The notes under the pieces: model-generated
Told to the model about the DNA's origin: nothing
Seen by the model: only the letters and a program-made list of their open reading frames with translations
Database searches by the model: none
Made by a program: the position numbers and the translations under genes
Source: Rostratula benghalensis
Taxonomy: Eukaryota; Chordata; Aves; Charadriiformes; Rostratulidae
Assembly: GCA_013399305.1 (NCBI GenBank)
Contig: VXAI01000009.1
Span: 1-64,000 of the forward strand
DNA length: 64,000 nucleotides
Direction of reading: 5' to 3'
Part shown: one piece after another, positions 1-12,000 of the stretch
Layout of the letters: each line of letters begins with the position of its first letter
How positions within the stretch are numbered: position 1 is the first letter of the stretch

Positions 1-407
1 TTTTTTTTTTTGGGGGGGGGGAGGGCACACACACACCAATTTGCCCGCAAATTATAAATTCTCAATAAGAAGGAGACCAAATGAGAGAAACGTACAATCA
101 AATATCGTCACATAAAACCGGGAGCGCACCGGCAGCGGGGCCGCTGCGAGGGAGCAGCCTCCAGGCAGGGAGAGCTCCGAGGCCTCCCCCTCACAGCCCA
201 GCCCGCACGGAGCCTTCCGGCCGCCAGGGGGCGCTGCTGCCTCACGTTCACCCGCCCGCCCACCACCGGGCGGGGCGGGCACCGGCTGCCTCCATCTTCC
301 CGTCAGTCGGGCCGCCTGCGCCGCCGCCGGCCTGCGGGAGCGGGAGGCGCCGCGGCGGTACAGCGACCGACTGCCCCTCGCCCGCCATGACTCCCCTCTG
401 CCGCCGC

Positions 408-421
408 GTCTCCATGGCAAC
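408..421. promoter_or_regulatory. RFX X-box motif 1
   Basis: GTCTCCATGGCAAC fits the X-box consensus RYYNYY-N(1-3)-RRNRAC with a 2-base spacer. RFX factors bind such imperfect inverted repeats in promoters of ciliary genes (established). The match is seen directly; binding is inferred. Confidence 0.55.
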
Positions 422-469
422 CCGCCCCGCCTTTTACGGCGGAGGCCCCGCACCGCTGCCTCGGTTACC

Positions 470-508
470 GGACGGCGCCGTCCCCATGGAAACCGGACGG
501 CGCCGTCC
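470..508. repeat. Duplicated 14-bp palindrome
   Basis: GGACGGCGCCGTCC is its own reverse complement and occurs at 470-483 and again at 495-508. The shared block is longer, 467-484 and 492-509, giving a 25-bp period. An X-box (480-493) lies between the two copies. It could bind a dimeric factor or be a small local duplication; I know no named site for it. Confidence 0.75.
480..493. promoter_or_regulatory. RFX X-box motif 2
   Basis: GTCCCCATGGAAAC fits RYYNYY-N2-RRNRAC. It bridges the two copies of the GGACGGCGCCGTCC palindrome. Confidence 0.45.
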
Positions 509-539
509 CGCGACGCGTAACGCAGGCGACGGGCGCGTC

Positions 540-615
540 ACGCCAGCGCGTCGGGCTGACGCGACACACAGGGGCCGGCGAGATGCGGCGCCGCCGCCAG
601 CGCTCCCAGCGACCG
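540..615 (+). other. ENTPD5: Candidate ENTPD5 5' UTR exon (start unknown)
   Basis: A near-consensus donor GTGAGC begins at 616, in the CpG island and on the ENTPD5 strand. The first coding exon of ENTPD5 has a clear acceptor at 6020/6021 (pyrimidine tract then CTACAG), so at least one upstream noncoding exon must exist. This donor is the best candidate for its 3' end. The transcription start is not determinable by eye, so the left boundary is arbitrary. Confidence 0.35.
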
Positions 616-3600
616 GTGAGCGCGCGCAGCGGCGGGGGGGGAGGTGTGACAGCGCCGCGCTGCCATGGCAACCGCGCCCGCCGCCCCGGGCCGACGGCGC
701 CGGCATGAGGAGCGCGGAGGCGGCCGGGGCCCTCTCGGGGGGCTGCCGCCGTCCCGCCGGTGAACTCCGCACCGGTTCCCGGCGCCCCGGGAGGGGTGTG
801 ACGTCGGGGAGCGGGGTGAGACCTCCGCAAGCCGGGACAGGCGGCGGCGTTTCCGTTACTCCCCGCGGCGCCGCCGCCCGGGGCGGGCAGGAGGACGCGC
901 TGTCTCCGTAGCGCGGCAGCTGAGGGGCGATGTTGAGGAGGAAAATAAGTGTTTCCACGCGTGTTTCTGCTTAGCGTTACCGGTACCGGTACCGGCCCCG
1001 GGAGGGGAGCGGCGGGGTCCCCAGGGCCGTGCGGAGAACAACCGCGGAGGTTTTTTTTGCGTGAGGAGAGAAAGCGCAGGTAGCGGAGGGTGTTTTAGCC
1101 GCCTGGGGGTTTCGATCGCGGGTGTTTGGCGTGGGGGAAGGAAGAACGGTTTGGTGTAGGGGAAAAAAGAAAAAAAAAAAGTTGTTTTTTTTTTTAAAAA
1201 AAAACAACCCTGCAGCCCTAACGGGAGTTGGATGGGGAAAAGGGGTGTCGCGCCGCCATCTGCGCCAGACCCGCCCCCAGGGGGAGGTGGCAGCGAAAGG
1301 TCCCCCCGCACTGTCGGGTCCCCCCCGCATCCAGATTCAGCCTCTGAAGAACACAGGTTGTTACTTGCCGCCCCCGCCGGTACGCGGTTGTAAAGGGACA
1401 GTCGGTAACGCGCTGCGACAGCGCCAAGGCCCCCCCCGCGGGCCCTTGGAAACCTGCCTTGCTCTAATTAATTGGGAAAAACTGAACCCCCCCCTTTGGC
1501 CAGAAATGAGAATAAATAAATCATGTGCGTGTGGAGCCTCAGGGTTTTTTTTAGATTAAACTACTGATAACGCGGGTTTGAAACTCGATTCTTTTTTTAA
1601 ATTTTTTTTCTTTCTCCTAACCTTTAAAGTTCTAGATCCAGAATTTTACCCCAAATGTATGCATGCAAAGAAAGTTGTGCCATTATCTTCTTTTTTTTAC
1701 TGGGAAATTCTTTCCATGAATTCAGATACTCTTTCTCTTGTGGGTTGTTTTTTTTGAACTGTGTACTTTTAAGAAGCTTTTTTTTTTTTTTTTAACAGTC
1801 CAAGAAAGTAATTTTTTTTTTTACTACCAGAAAAAATGTAATGACTTTTTGTTGCTGAGGGGGGAGAAAGGTAAAAATGTGTTTGTTTAGTCACGTGTGT
1901 TACATGTAAAAGCTGCTCATTTGGAAAACAGATCTTGTTACCTGAAGAGCTGCCCATATGGAAAACAGGTTTTTTTTACTGGTTTTAGTGCAGAAAATAG
2001 ACTTTCCATTCTGAATGATTTTTGGTGTGCTCGAGCAGTAAATAACAACAGGATTTTAACTACGTGATTTGACTATTTTGTTTCCTAAAATATTTGCCTA
2101 GGTGTTTATATGTCCTAAATATTTCCCATTCTTTTCTAACATTTTTCTTTATGTCCTAAATATTTCCCCATGCTATTTTAGGAAACAGAAGGGAAATCCC
2201 TGTGTATCTCAGGCACGCTGCTTTCCCTTCTGCTCCAGAGAGACAGACTGGGTCATTTTTACAGGGTGTAGGAACTCCTGTTGCTGCGGTTTGGGTTTTG
2301 CATGTTCCTTTGTCAGAAATACCCGAGACTGCGGGTGAGAGTTTCTTGTCTGGAAAATCACCTGTGTTTCTGTCTATGGTGACCTCTAAAGAAGGTTGTC
2401 TTTTGCCATCCTAAGGTTTCTTCTTAGTATTTTTTTATTGCTTTTACTTCTGTTATTTAAGGAGAGTTTGATTGGGGGTTTGTTTCTTTTTTTCTTCTCT
2501 TCCTATTCTTGCTCTCAGTCTTGGCAGTCTCTGTACAGCATCCCCATATTTTTGCATTGTACAGGCTGTGTAGCTCCCAAATCTTTACGTTGGTTGGGCT
2601 TCAGTTTTTCAGTTCAGTGTCTAAAATCCGCCTTGTGCAGCTGATATTTGCACGAGTTTCTCGGTGTTGGGAAATGAGTGTTCTGCCGCGTGTGACTGAA
2701 CCTAGACCAGCGCTGTTGAGGTCAGCTGTAAGGTCCGTGTAAATGTTTTACTGACTTGTTGAAAGTTAACTGAGTTGAACTTCTTGAAATCCATCCTGTG
2801 TAATTATCTGAGCGTGTTTCAGTGCTCGTATTGAGCAATGATAAACCCAAATTTGAATAAAGCAACTCGGCTGATATTTTTGTATGCTTCCGTGACCTTA
2901 CAATTTGCCTGATGCACAGTCCACTCCTGCCAGCTGGAAGCGAAGGTGGAGAAGTGCAGGCGCGGTGTCTCCTGTCGCAGCGCCCCAAAGTGTTTGTCAT
3001 TAGGAATCTCTGGAGTGGAACAGCTGTTGCTTCCATCCTGTTTCAGGTGTGTGCCTAACATAATTTGCCACTGCTGTTGATTATTACTGCTCATTTATAA
3101 AGGCTGTAAGCGGAGCCTACTGTTGGGGATCTGTGTGTTTTACCTGCTTGCTTGTTGTAGTGAACTTGTGTTCATGGTGCTGTTGGACCCTTTTCTCCCT
3201 TCTGTTTGTTGTTCATTTCCTCCATCCTTTTGTATTCTGATAGCAGCTAGGATTTTAAGTTGTCTGAGAGGAACTCTTTTGGAAATACTGGAAATATTTT
3301 GAATATTTGGAAATAACTTCTCAGTAACTATCCCTTCTGTATCTCTACCCTCATTTTTTTCCTCCATTCTTTCTTCTGACCGTCTCTTTGCTAATTCCTT
3401 TTCCATTGCCATTTCTGTTTTACTCTGCCCTCTGTTGTCTCTAATTTTTTAGTCTCCTCATCTATTTTTATGTTTCTTGAGGCCACTGTTTTGCTAGTGC
3501 ACTTGGTTAAATGGTCTGAAACACTCACTGAAGAGGCTTGATGTGCTTTTTTCATTTTTAACAAGGGTGGAGAAAGATAAAATCCTGGATTGTATTGTCT

Positions 3601-6020
3601 TGTCTTTAGGAAGATAAAGGTAGAAAGGGAAAAAAGTCAGGGGAGAAGTAGAGAATGGGAAGTGTGAAGTGGTGGTGGATGTCTAAGAAGGGATAGAGAG
3701 AAGTTTAGTGGGGGAGTGTTTCATGGGAGTCTAAGGCTCTGGAAAGGAAAGTATGTGTTAATGATGGCGGTTGCTTGGATGTTTTTGGATCATCAGAGAT
3801 TCTGAGGCTTGCATAAGTGTCACGTGGATTTGTAATAGGACTCTGGAGTTTGTTGTTAAGGCAGGTGCTCGGATTGCATTTGTGATGGTTCAGTAAGCAG
3901 AATCCTTACATTGTATGAAAATAGCAACTTCTCTGGCCACCTGGAAGGTAGTACTCACTAATGCGGTTTATGTTCTGCCAAAACACTGCCGCTTCTTGGA
4001 TTTTCAGTAGACCTCCTTGTTGTGATGAAGCAAATGTGGGTAATCCCATCTGCATCTTGGTACAAATCTGTAGCTATGAAGCTGCCAACTAGCTCAGCAC
4101 TCTTCATGAACTCTGTTCAGGTTTTACAGGTCAGAACTAAGTTTTTATTCATTTCCACCTAAAACGTGAATGCTTTCGAAATTACTGCTGTTGGGGCTGA
4201 GCTGTAACAGAGGCTGGTCAGGGCTATTGCCTATTTGTGGAATGGTGAAGTCACTTCTTCCTCTTCTCAAAGTGTGCTTCTAAGGCAGAGTGGATTAAGA
4301 GCTGCTTCTGCACGCAGTTCTCTGCATTTCTTAGGAACAGGAGGATCAAAATAAAGGTCATAGAAGACAGGCAAGGTTACCCTTCTGCAGTGGGCTGTGA
4401 CATTTAGTTTGTCCTAGAGATAGTTGAAGGCTCGAGTGAGTTAGAGAGACACTCGAGGAGTTACCTGATGAGATATTGTTTAGTGAGAATGGGTAAAAGC
4501 TAATCTTGCTGTGCTGTAACTGGGGACAAAGGTGAAGGATGGAAATAATAAAAGTTGTACAAGGGCTAAATCTGGGTTAAAAGGTAGTAGAGGATAAGTG
4601 AGTTCTTTGGGTGTGGAAGAAAGGTGTGTGGACATAGAGGCTATGTCAGATTCACATAGAAAGGAAAGGAGAGAAGTTAGCATTAGGAATGAATAAATGT
4701 AGGACAGAGACGGCAAATAAAGATTTTGAGAGAATGAACATAGTGGGGCTGAGCAGATCGCTAAAAGACAATCAAATGTAAGGGCTAGAGGTGGGTGAGG
4801 GTCTTAGGCAGAGCAGATGAACAGACATACAAAGTAGAATATTCAGTGCTGTGGGCGGATGGATGTGTCACCGAGTGTCTGGAGAATGCTAAGGAGCTGT
4901 TTGCACCTTGTATGTGCTGAGTGTTGTGTATGTCAGTGCAGGCAATACTGCATATGGTGGGGCATCTGGCCCCATGCTCTTTTTTGCTGTTAAAGAGGAA
5001 ATAACAAAGATAACTATATATTCTCCTCCTTTTTACTTGGGTACTTGCTGTGCTCGTATCTTTCCTTCATTAGGATTTTTTTTAGAAAAAACTATGTGCA
5101 GAGATAAGTGTTCACAGAGAGGAGGTGTAGTTTTGTCTTCATATCCAATACTGCATCACACAACTCTGGGGCCTTGGCTTACAGAAGCTGCTGTTCAAAG
5201 CTGTATTAGCAACCTGAGTGTGCAGGACAACTGGTTTAGATGTGAGAGCATGGTGGAGTTCTACTCAATTTTTTCATGATTCTGAAAATGAGAACAGTGT
5301 CAGGAGAAAATGACAAAAAAACCCCAAAAACCCAACAAAAAAACCCAAAAGAGATAAGAAGAAAGGGAAAGTATGAAAAATACGGAGAGGCAGAGCCCAG
5401 TTACCCCTTATAGTTTGGTTCCTCCTGTGCAGCACAGGCTTTTCTTGGGAACAAGGAGGCTGCTGGAACGATGTGCTATCAGTCTCTCTGTGCACTGATC
5501 TCTCCCAGCAGCCGTTCTTAGCCAGAGATGAAATTCTCTTTGTCTGTGACTGTGAATAACACTTGTGTTCTGCCACAGCATCTCATGTATGTAAAAGTTG
5601 GGGCAAAGCAGCTCTGCCCTGAGTTCCCCTTTGATGATGCTTCTTTTCAGATAACATTTGGGCTTTTTGGAGGTTCTGGGATGCTAAATATCGAGAACCT
5701 TGAAGCCAAATCAGAGGAAAAAATTGCCTAAATAAAGTCAAAACTAGAAATACTGTGAAGCAAACTACTTTAATGCTACTTGGGAAATGGAGAAATATTT
5801 ACTCTGAAAGAACAAACTATTTAGATGCACTTCTAGCATTAATTGCAGTAAATCACATCTTTTGGATGAGGAGTTGAAAGCTATCTAAAGGGCAGAATGT
5901 ATATGTACAGACTGATTTGTTTTGTTTTGTTGTTTTTTTTTTTTTACAAACTTTTTAAGGAGAGGACTCTTGGTAATTTCCATTCCTACTTTTTTTTTTT
6001 TTTTTTTTCTTCCTCTACAG
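616..6020 (+). other. ENTPD5: ENTPD5 first intron (probable)
   Basis: There is no coding exon here that I can support. From about 1150 to 2100 it is unusually rich in A and T homopolymers. It holds a (TACCGG)3 block at 978-995 and a 19-bp direct repeat at 2109-2127 and 2150-2168. One acceptor/donor pair (about 2265-2334) could define an alternative noncoding exon. The remainder to 6020 looks like ordinary unique intron sequence ending in a long pyrimidine tract. Confidence 0.5.
659..672. promoter_or_regulatory. RFX X-box motif 3
   Basis: GCTGCCATGGCAAC is the best of the three X-boxes: both half-sites fit the consensus and the core TTGCC/GGCAA-type symmetry is nearly complete. It lies just downstream of the candidate ENTPD5 donor at 616. 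Confidence 0.6.
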
Positions 6021-6081
6021 GACCTACTGCAGCTCTGTGATTGTTGATCCATGCTTGACTGCCTCAAGGGCTCCTGGCAAG

Positions 6082-9000
6082 ATGGCATCTTCCAGACTTC
6101 TCATCCTTGTAGCACTGGTGTTTTCCTCTTTGTCTCTTGTTCTTTCCCATTCAAACAGGGAGATGTGGTTTCAGGATTTCTTTCCACCTAACACGTGCCC
6201 TATAAATGCCAAAGACAACACATTTTATGGCATAATGTTTGATGCAGGAAGCACTGGAACCCGGATTCACATTTACACCTTTGTGCAGAAGAGCCCAGGT
6301 AAGACCCCATGTCAGTCTGTGTACTTGGACTGTGTGGACTTAGGTTCCAACTTCCCAAAAGAGTTTTTTTTTGCAAACACAGTATTTGGGAACAACTGAA
6401 GATTTCGTAGAATCATAGAATGGTTTGGGTTGGAACGGACCTTAAAGATCATTTAGTTCCAGCCGCTTGGTCATGTGCAGAGGTATCTTTTGCAGCTTTC
6501 AAATGGTTCTCTGACAGATTGTTATTGTGCATTTGTGCCAGTGTTTTGCTGTGAAAATACCTTTTTTTTTTTTTTGTAAGTCTTTTGACATTTAGAGGTT
6601 TAATTCTGGGTATACTGGAGAGTTCTGAATTTCCAAAGATTTTAATCTACGCAGCTGTTTTATTAAAAAAATGCCTTACTGAGTTGAAAAGATGCTTATG
6701 CTGTTTGTGTTAAGTTGCATGTTACCTTAAAGTATATCAAGAGATGCTTAAATTCTGCATATGTTTATATGTCACATTTTGTAGCAAATGAAAATTTGTA
6801 AATTACAGTGTTAATAAGCACTGAAAGCCTGAGCAATTTCCAGGACAACTCACACAGATGCACCACAGTCAGATAGCTCTACTGCTGACACAGGTCAGGG
6901 GTTCCCAAGTTGGCTGCACGTGCAACAGGATTCAAGAGGGTCAGTGAGCTTGGGTACAGTGAGCCAGCAAATTTGCAGAGGTTGAAGGCTGGTTGATGAG
7001 ACTCAGCTAATAAGCCCTTCAGGGGCATGCATAGCACCTACGTGGCTTCAAGTGATTTCAGTCTCGGTACAAAAGGGCTGGTACAATATCCAGTTCTGGA
7101 TGTAGCCTGACCTGTAATATGCAATGCTAAGGTAGCTTCTAGATGCAAGATGCTCTGGGAGCTAATGGTCACTCTTTTTGGTTTTTTGGCTTTGTAAGCA
7201 AGTGCTTGAACTGTCAGCTCTTCTCTGTGTTTGCGAGTTGGATGAACTACCTAAGAATAATCACAAGTTGACTGTGTGTGTCTTAATATGAATTAGTATT
7301 TCACAATTAGCTTGGGGACAGAAAGGGAAATAAATGTTATTAAGATTAGGCAACAGTCACACTGCATTGCTGTAACTCATTGTAGTTCACAAATGCAAAT
7401 TGAACATACTGCTAATTATATCATGTTATTAATAAATTGTTTCTGAACTTGGAGGATTCAAGGGCAACATTTTGTTAAATATACTCCTGAAGTGAAGGAG
7501 CAGTGTTTGTTCTAGGAGGTGAATAGTTCTGTTTGCAAGGGGAAATGAGGGGTGGTCACTTTACAGGGGTTGCAGGCAGACTTTTTGAAACGGAAGAAAA
7601 ATATATTTGAGTTGTTGACTGTTTCATGTAATGTTGTGTTTGTGCAGAAGACCTTCTAGAGTTGGAGGGGGAAATCTTTGAGTCTGTGAAGCCTGGTCTT
7701 TCTGCATATGCTGATCAGCCTGAAAAGGTAAGGCTCTCCTGCATTCCCTGTGACTTGGTCTGGCTTCTACTAATGCGAGTTGGACTCTACCAAGCAGTTC
7801 AAGCATTACTAATTGTAACTGCAGAGAGTCAAGAAAAAAATGTAAAGGTTCTCCTGCCGGCTCCCTAAACCTGTTGCTCCACTTCTGTGAGTTAATTTCT
7901 ACACAGTGAAATGGGAGTTGGTGTTTTATGTGTTTCATCAGTGGAACAATGGCTTAATTAATTGCTTAAATGCTATATGTAACTAGACTACATGCCTATG
8001 AGAATTTCAAAGGCAAAGTGATTTTTTTGCTCTAGCAGCATCCATATTCAGTATTTATTTCCCCTATAGCTACCCCAAATATGAGTACATATATACTCCT
8101 GTCTTGTTCACTAATGATTTTCCTCAATTTTTCCTTTTGGTTGAAATTTTCAGTGCTGGTCACAGTTCAAAATGGGCATATTTTGTTTAGATTTGATTAG
8201 TTGGAAATAAGGGGATAAGACTATTGGGATTTTCTTTTCTAGTCCTGTTACACTGACAAGGAAAAAGGGTTCATTTCTCTGACTCCTAAAAATGTTTAAT
8301 TTTTTTTGTGTGTGTAATTAGATCTACAAAAGTTAATATTTGTTAATAAGTTATGGAGAAGGGGGAAAATAAAGATGCACTTAGCTGGTTAAGTGAGACC
8401 TTAGTATTTCTCTAAGTGTATTCTCTGTTTCTGTCTTCAGACTTCCAATCATTTGTTTGTTTTGATTCTTTGCTGTTATCTTTGGAACCATGGTTTGGAA
8501 GCCAGTGCTCAGGGATGTGTAGGGCTCAGTTCAAATATTTGATTACAGTTTCAGCTGAATAATGATTTGGGTACAGGCAGTTCTCTTCTACTGCTTCAGG
8601 ACTTTTGTTGCTTTATTAATATACAGAGTTTTTCAAAACACAGTCAGACAGTTCCATCTTCCACAATCAGATTATAATTTTAATAAGAAAATGAAGTTAA
8701 CTGCCATCCTCTTTAATTTCAAATGGGGGGGGTGGTGAATTTGTGTGCGGTACACTTATTCCATGCCACTCTATTGTATCAGGAGTCAGAAACAAGCAAC
8801 AGACACCCAAATTAATCCTGTTGTGATACATAGGGCCAGTGATGAAGTAAGATGCCATTTTCCAGACCCCCGTGGGTTGACAGTGAGCTCTTTCACAAGC
8901 TAAAGGAGGTGCCAGAGAAAAGATAGATTAGATACTCTACACTGTGTGCTTTAGCAAGTCTAGGAGCTGGGGGCCGCCATAGCGGGAGCTTCAGGTTTCT

Positions 9001-12000
9001 CATTTTGCTCAGCTGCATTCAGTGCTACAGGAATTTGAGTGAAAAACTTTATGGAAGAGTGAATGGCTTTTGGATCTTTTTTTAAACTTTGATGAAAACT
9101 CCCATCATCTTGTTTGTTGTGTAGAAGAGGAGAATTCACCCCAAAAGAAATTTCTAGACATTTCACAGGAAAATGTTTTATTGCTAATGCCAAGCTGTAA
9201 TTGTTAGAGCAACGTAAGTAATTGAGAGCCTGGCAGTGATGCCTGTACCTTGTGGGATAAACATTCTACAGCTGGTGTTTTAATTACACTATATACTGTA
9301 GACACACTTAGTATTCTTATATTACATTTTGTGAAATCTACAGACATTCCCCCTGACTTTGGTCGCTTCAGTCAGTAATTGCACCAATTATTTTTATCAA
9401 AATGCAAAATGTTGTTTGTCAGGTAATCAGGTTCCTCACCTCTCTCCATGCTTTCCAATAAATACCTTCCACAAACTATGAAATTTCTCTCGCCCAAGAT
9501 ATACCTCTGCATGTACCCTTCCTTCCAATGCAAACATTCTTTTTTAGGTTCTAACAAGATGTCTAGCACAGTTTTTATACTTACCTTGGGTGTGGGCAAG
9601 GTATCTGAATGCTGGTTTCACTAGTGTTGAGGGAAAATTGGGAAGGCCTGTTCTCTGATGGCCTGTAGGAGGAACCCATAAGAAAAACATCTTTTTCCTT
9701 TTAGGGTGCTGAAAGTGTCAAAAGATTGTTGGACATGGCCATAGATGCTGTGCCACCTCATCTCTGGAAGAAGACCCCAGTAGTGTTAAAAGCCACAGCT
9801 GGACTGCGCTTGCTGTCAGAGGAGAAAGCTCAGGCTCTGCTTGTGGAGGTAATATTGTTTTGGATGTTCAGGCATTACTCTCTCTGTCTCTGTTCCATCC
9901 TTCTTGACTCAGTTCTCCATCTCTATTTAGCTTAAGAGAATTTCAGCTGTGAAGTGACTGTAATCCCATGACAGCATGAAACCTACAGACTTTGTGGACT
10001 TTCTTTTATGGTCCTGAAATTCTTTATCTTGATGTGGATAGAAGGCACAGGGAGAGAGACTATGATACTTGTTTCTTTCTTTCCTGGCCCTTGAACAAGG
10101 AAGAATGTTGTCTACTCCACACACTTTCCTGGTTTTTACAGCAGTAGAAAATAAGACAACTTACATTGTCACCCTCAGATCAGACAAGAGCAAGGAATAT
10201 AATCATTATTTCTTTCTTCAGGTGAGAGAAGTCTTTGAGGAATCACCATTTCTTGTTCCAGAGGACAGTGTTAGCATCATGGACGGGTCTTATGAAGGTA
10301 CGTTTTTAGGAGGAGGAAAGAGTGAAAGCAAAGAGAAATGGGAGAAAGAGATACCTTAAGAACATGAGAGGGAAAGAACATGGTCACTAAACTAAGGGAA
10401 AAACGAAAAGGTTTCTAGCCCCGTTTGAAGCAATGCAATCCTGCTTTTCTTAGGAGGTGCTGATTACTTGCTCATCTGTTAGGCTACAAATGCAGGCACA
10501 CAAAGAGATTTATGAGTTAGCTAGATTGAAAGTTCATCCTTCTGAGGTTCCAGAAGAGAACCTCATCTCAGAAATCAGGCTAACCAGCTGAAACCTGCTC
10601 TTGGGAATTGGGGGGGAAAAAAGAGGCTACATGACAACAGATAGCAAGCTAGGAAAGTTATGGAAAGTGCCTAGTAAATTCTGCAATATCAGCATTAAAA
10701 ATAATCTATTATGAGTAGCTGATCAGTTTCCAGGTTAAGATTGGAAGCATTGTGAATATTAGAGGAAAATTAAGTATAATTGGCAAGCATTACGAAAATT
10801 AGATAATTAAGTACATAATAAAATAACAAAATTTTAAAATTACTCTGGGAAAATGCAGGTAGTAAAGTAGCAAAGGAAGTAACCTAAAATACAAGCAAAG
10901 GTTAATTATGCTGTAGGTTTGGCACCTGTGATGATTTTGCAGTGCAGAACAGCCACTGAAACAGTTTGGCTACGTATCCAGAGGCATTACCTTGGAGAGT
11001 AGGCAGGCAATAATCCTTCTGTATGGATGCCTGATAAGAGCCATCTGCGATGTTACATTCAGTTCTGAACACTTCATTATGGGAGATGTATTGCCAGTTT
11101 GGAAGGTGTTCAAGGAAAGCAAAAAGAATTACCACGGTGCTTAAACAACTAATAAAAGGAGGAAGATGAAAGACCAAAATCTGTCCACGTGGGCCAAGAG
11201 AAAAGGAGCAGTAACAAAGTCTGCAAGTATCTGATGAAGTGTGGTGCAGTGCATAGCATGTCACTAGGGTTAAGGGTGAATTACATAGTAGGGAAAAGTG
11301 GTGTATTGATGGGGAGCAGAATCCCAAGATTTACTTTAAAATCCCACCTGCTCTACTGTCACATGTTTGCCCGTGTTTGGGTGAGAATCATGCTGGTATC
11401 AGGCAAGCTGCTGGAGTTGGAAGAGTTGTTTATGTGTTAACCAGTTCCTGCTATGTCTGTAGTGTAATTACAGAAACCACAAGATTAAAACACAGGGTGG
11501 TGTGGATGCAATTTTCCAGTTAGGAATTGAAATGCTGGGGGGAAGAACATGCCAAGTGCCCAAGGAAGCTTGTGTGTTGTGGCAGCTCATGACTTCTTTG
11601 CATATTGTTTGGATAATCGATGTGATCTGTGCACGCTGCGGATGCGTGGATATTACAGACATTCTGCCTACCCCAGTTTATGAGATTTTAACAACTCAAT
11701 AATGCATTGTGTCACTTATAAATTTAATTTAATCTGTGAAGTAAGGGGCAGTTAATAGTGATTTCTGGATAAATGAGTAACATGTGGAGGGTTGGTAAGG
11801 GTGGGCAGGGGGCTGTGGGAGTATTCAGTGGTGACTTTTTTTTTTCTCTCCTTTTTGCACTCTGTAGGAATTTTAGCCTGGATCACTGTGAACTTCTTGA
11901 CAGGTAGTTAATTCTGTGTAACTTCTCTTTAACCATGAACTTGAGTCTCTTCTGCAGAGGTGACCACTCTTAAGTTCCTCTGCCTTGGTTGCCACGTCCT

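Larger units (their letters stand above)
100..950. promoter_or_regulatory. CpG-island promoter, likely ENTPD5 5' end
   Basis: This stretch is very GC-rich and dense in CpG, unlike the AT-rich sequence that starts near 1540. It lies about 5 kb upstream of the first ENTPD5 coding exon on the same strand. It contains a strong + strand splice donor (GACCG|GTGAGC at 615/616), three X-box motifs and a duplicated palindrome. In human the ENTPD5 promoter is shared head to head with the ciliary gene BBOF1 (established synteny). I see no convincing BBOF1 coding exon on the minus strand here. Long open frames in this region are GC-driven and show no recognisable domain. Confidence 0.7.

Noticed and set aside
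81..911. 276-codon + strand open frame in the left CpG island
   Set aside because: Pro/Arg/Gly-rich composition expected of any frame through CpG-island DNA. It crosses a strong splice donor at 616, has no domain, and overlaps equally long minus-strand frames.
434..958. 174-codon minus-strand frame as a possible BBOF1 first exon
   Set aside because: No recognisable similarity to a basal-body protein, the same GC-driven composition, and no convincing donor. BBOF1, if present, is probably to the left of the window.
10298..10359. Continuation of the ENTPD5 frame past the exon ending at 10297
   Set aside because: The donor GTACGT is good, and the next residues expected (ILAW) are found in the exon at 11868-11903.
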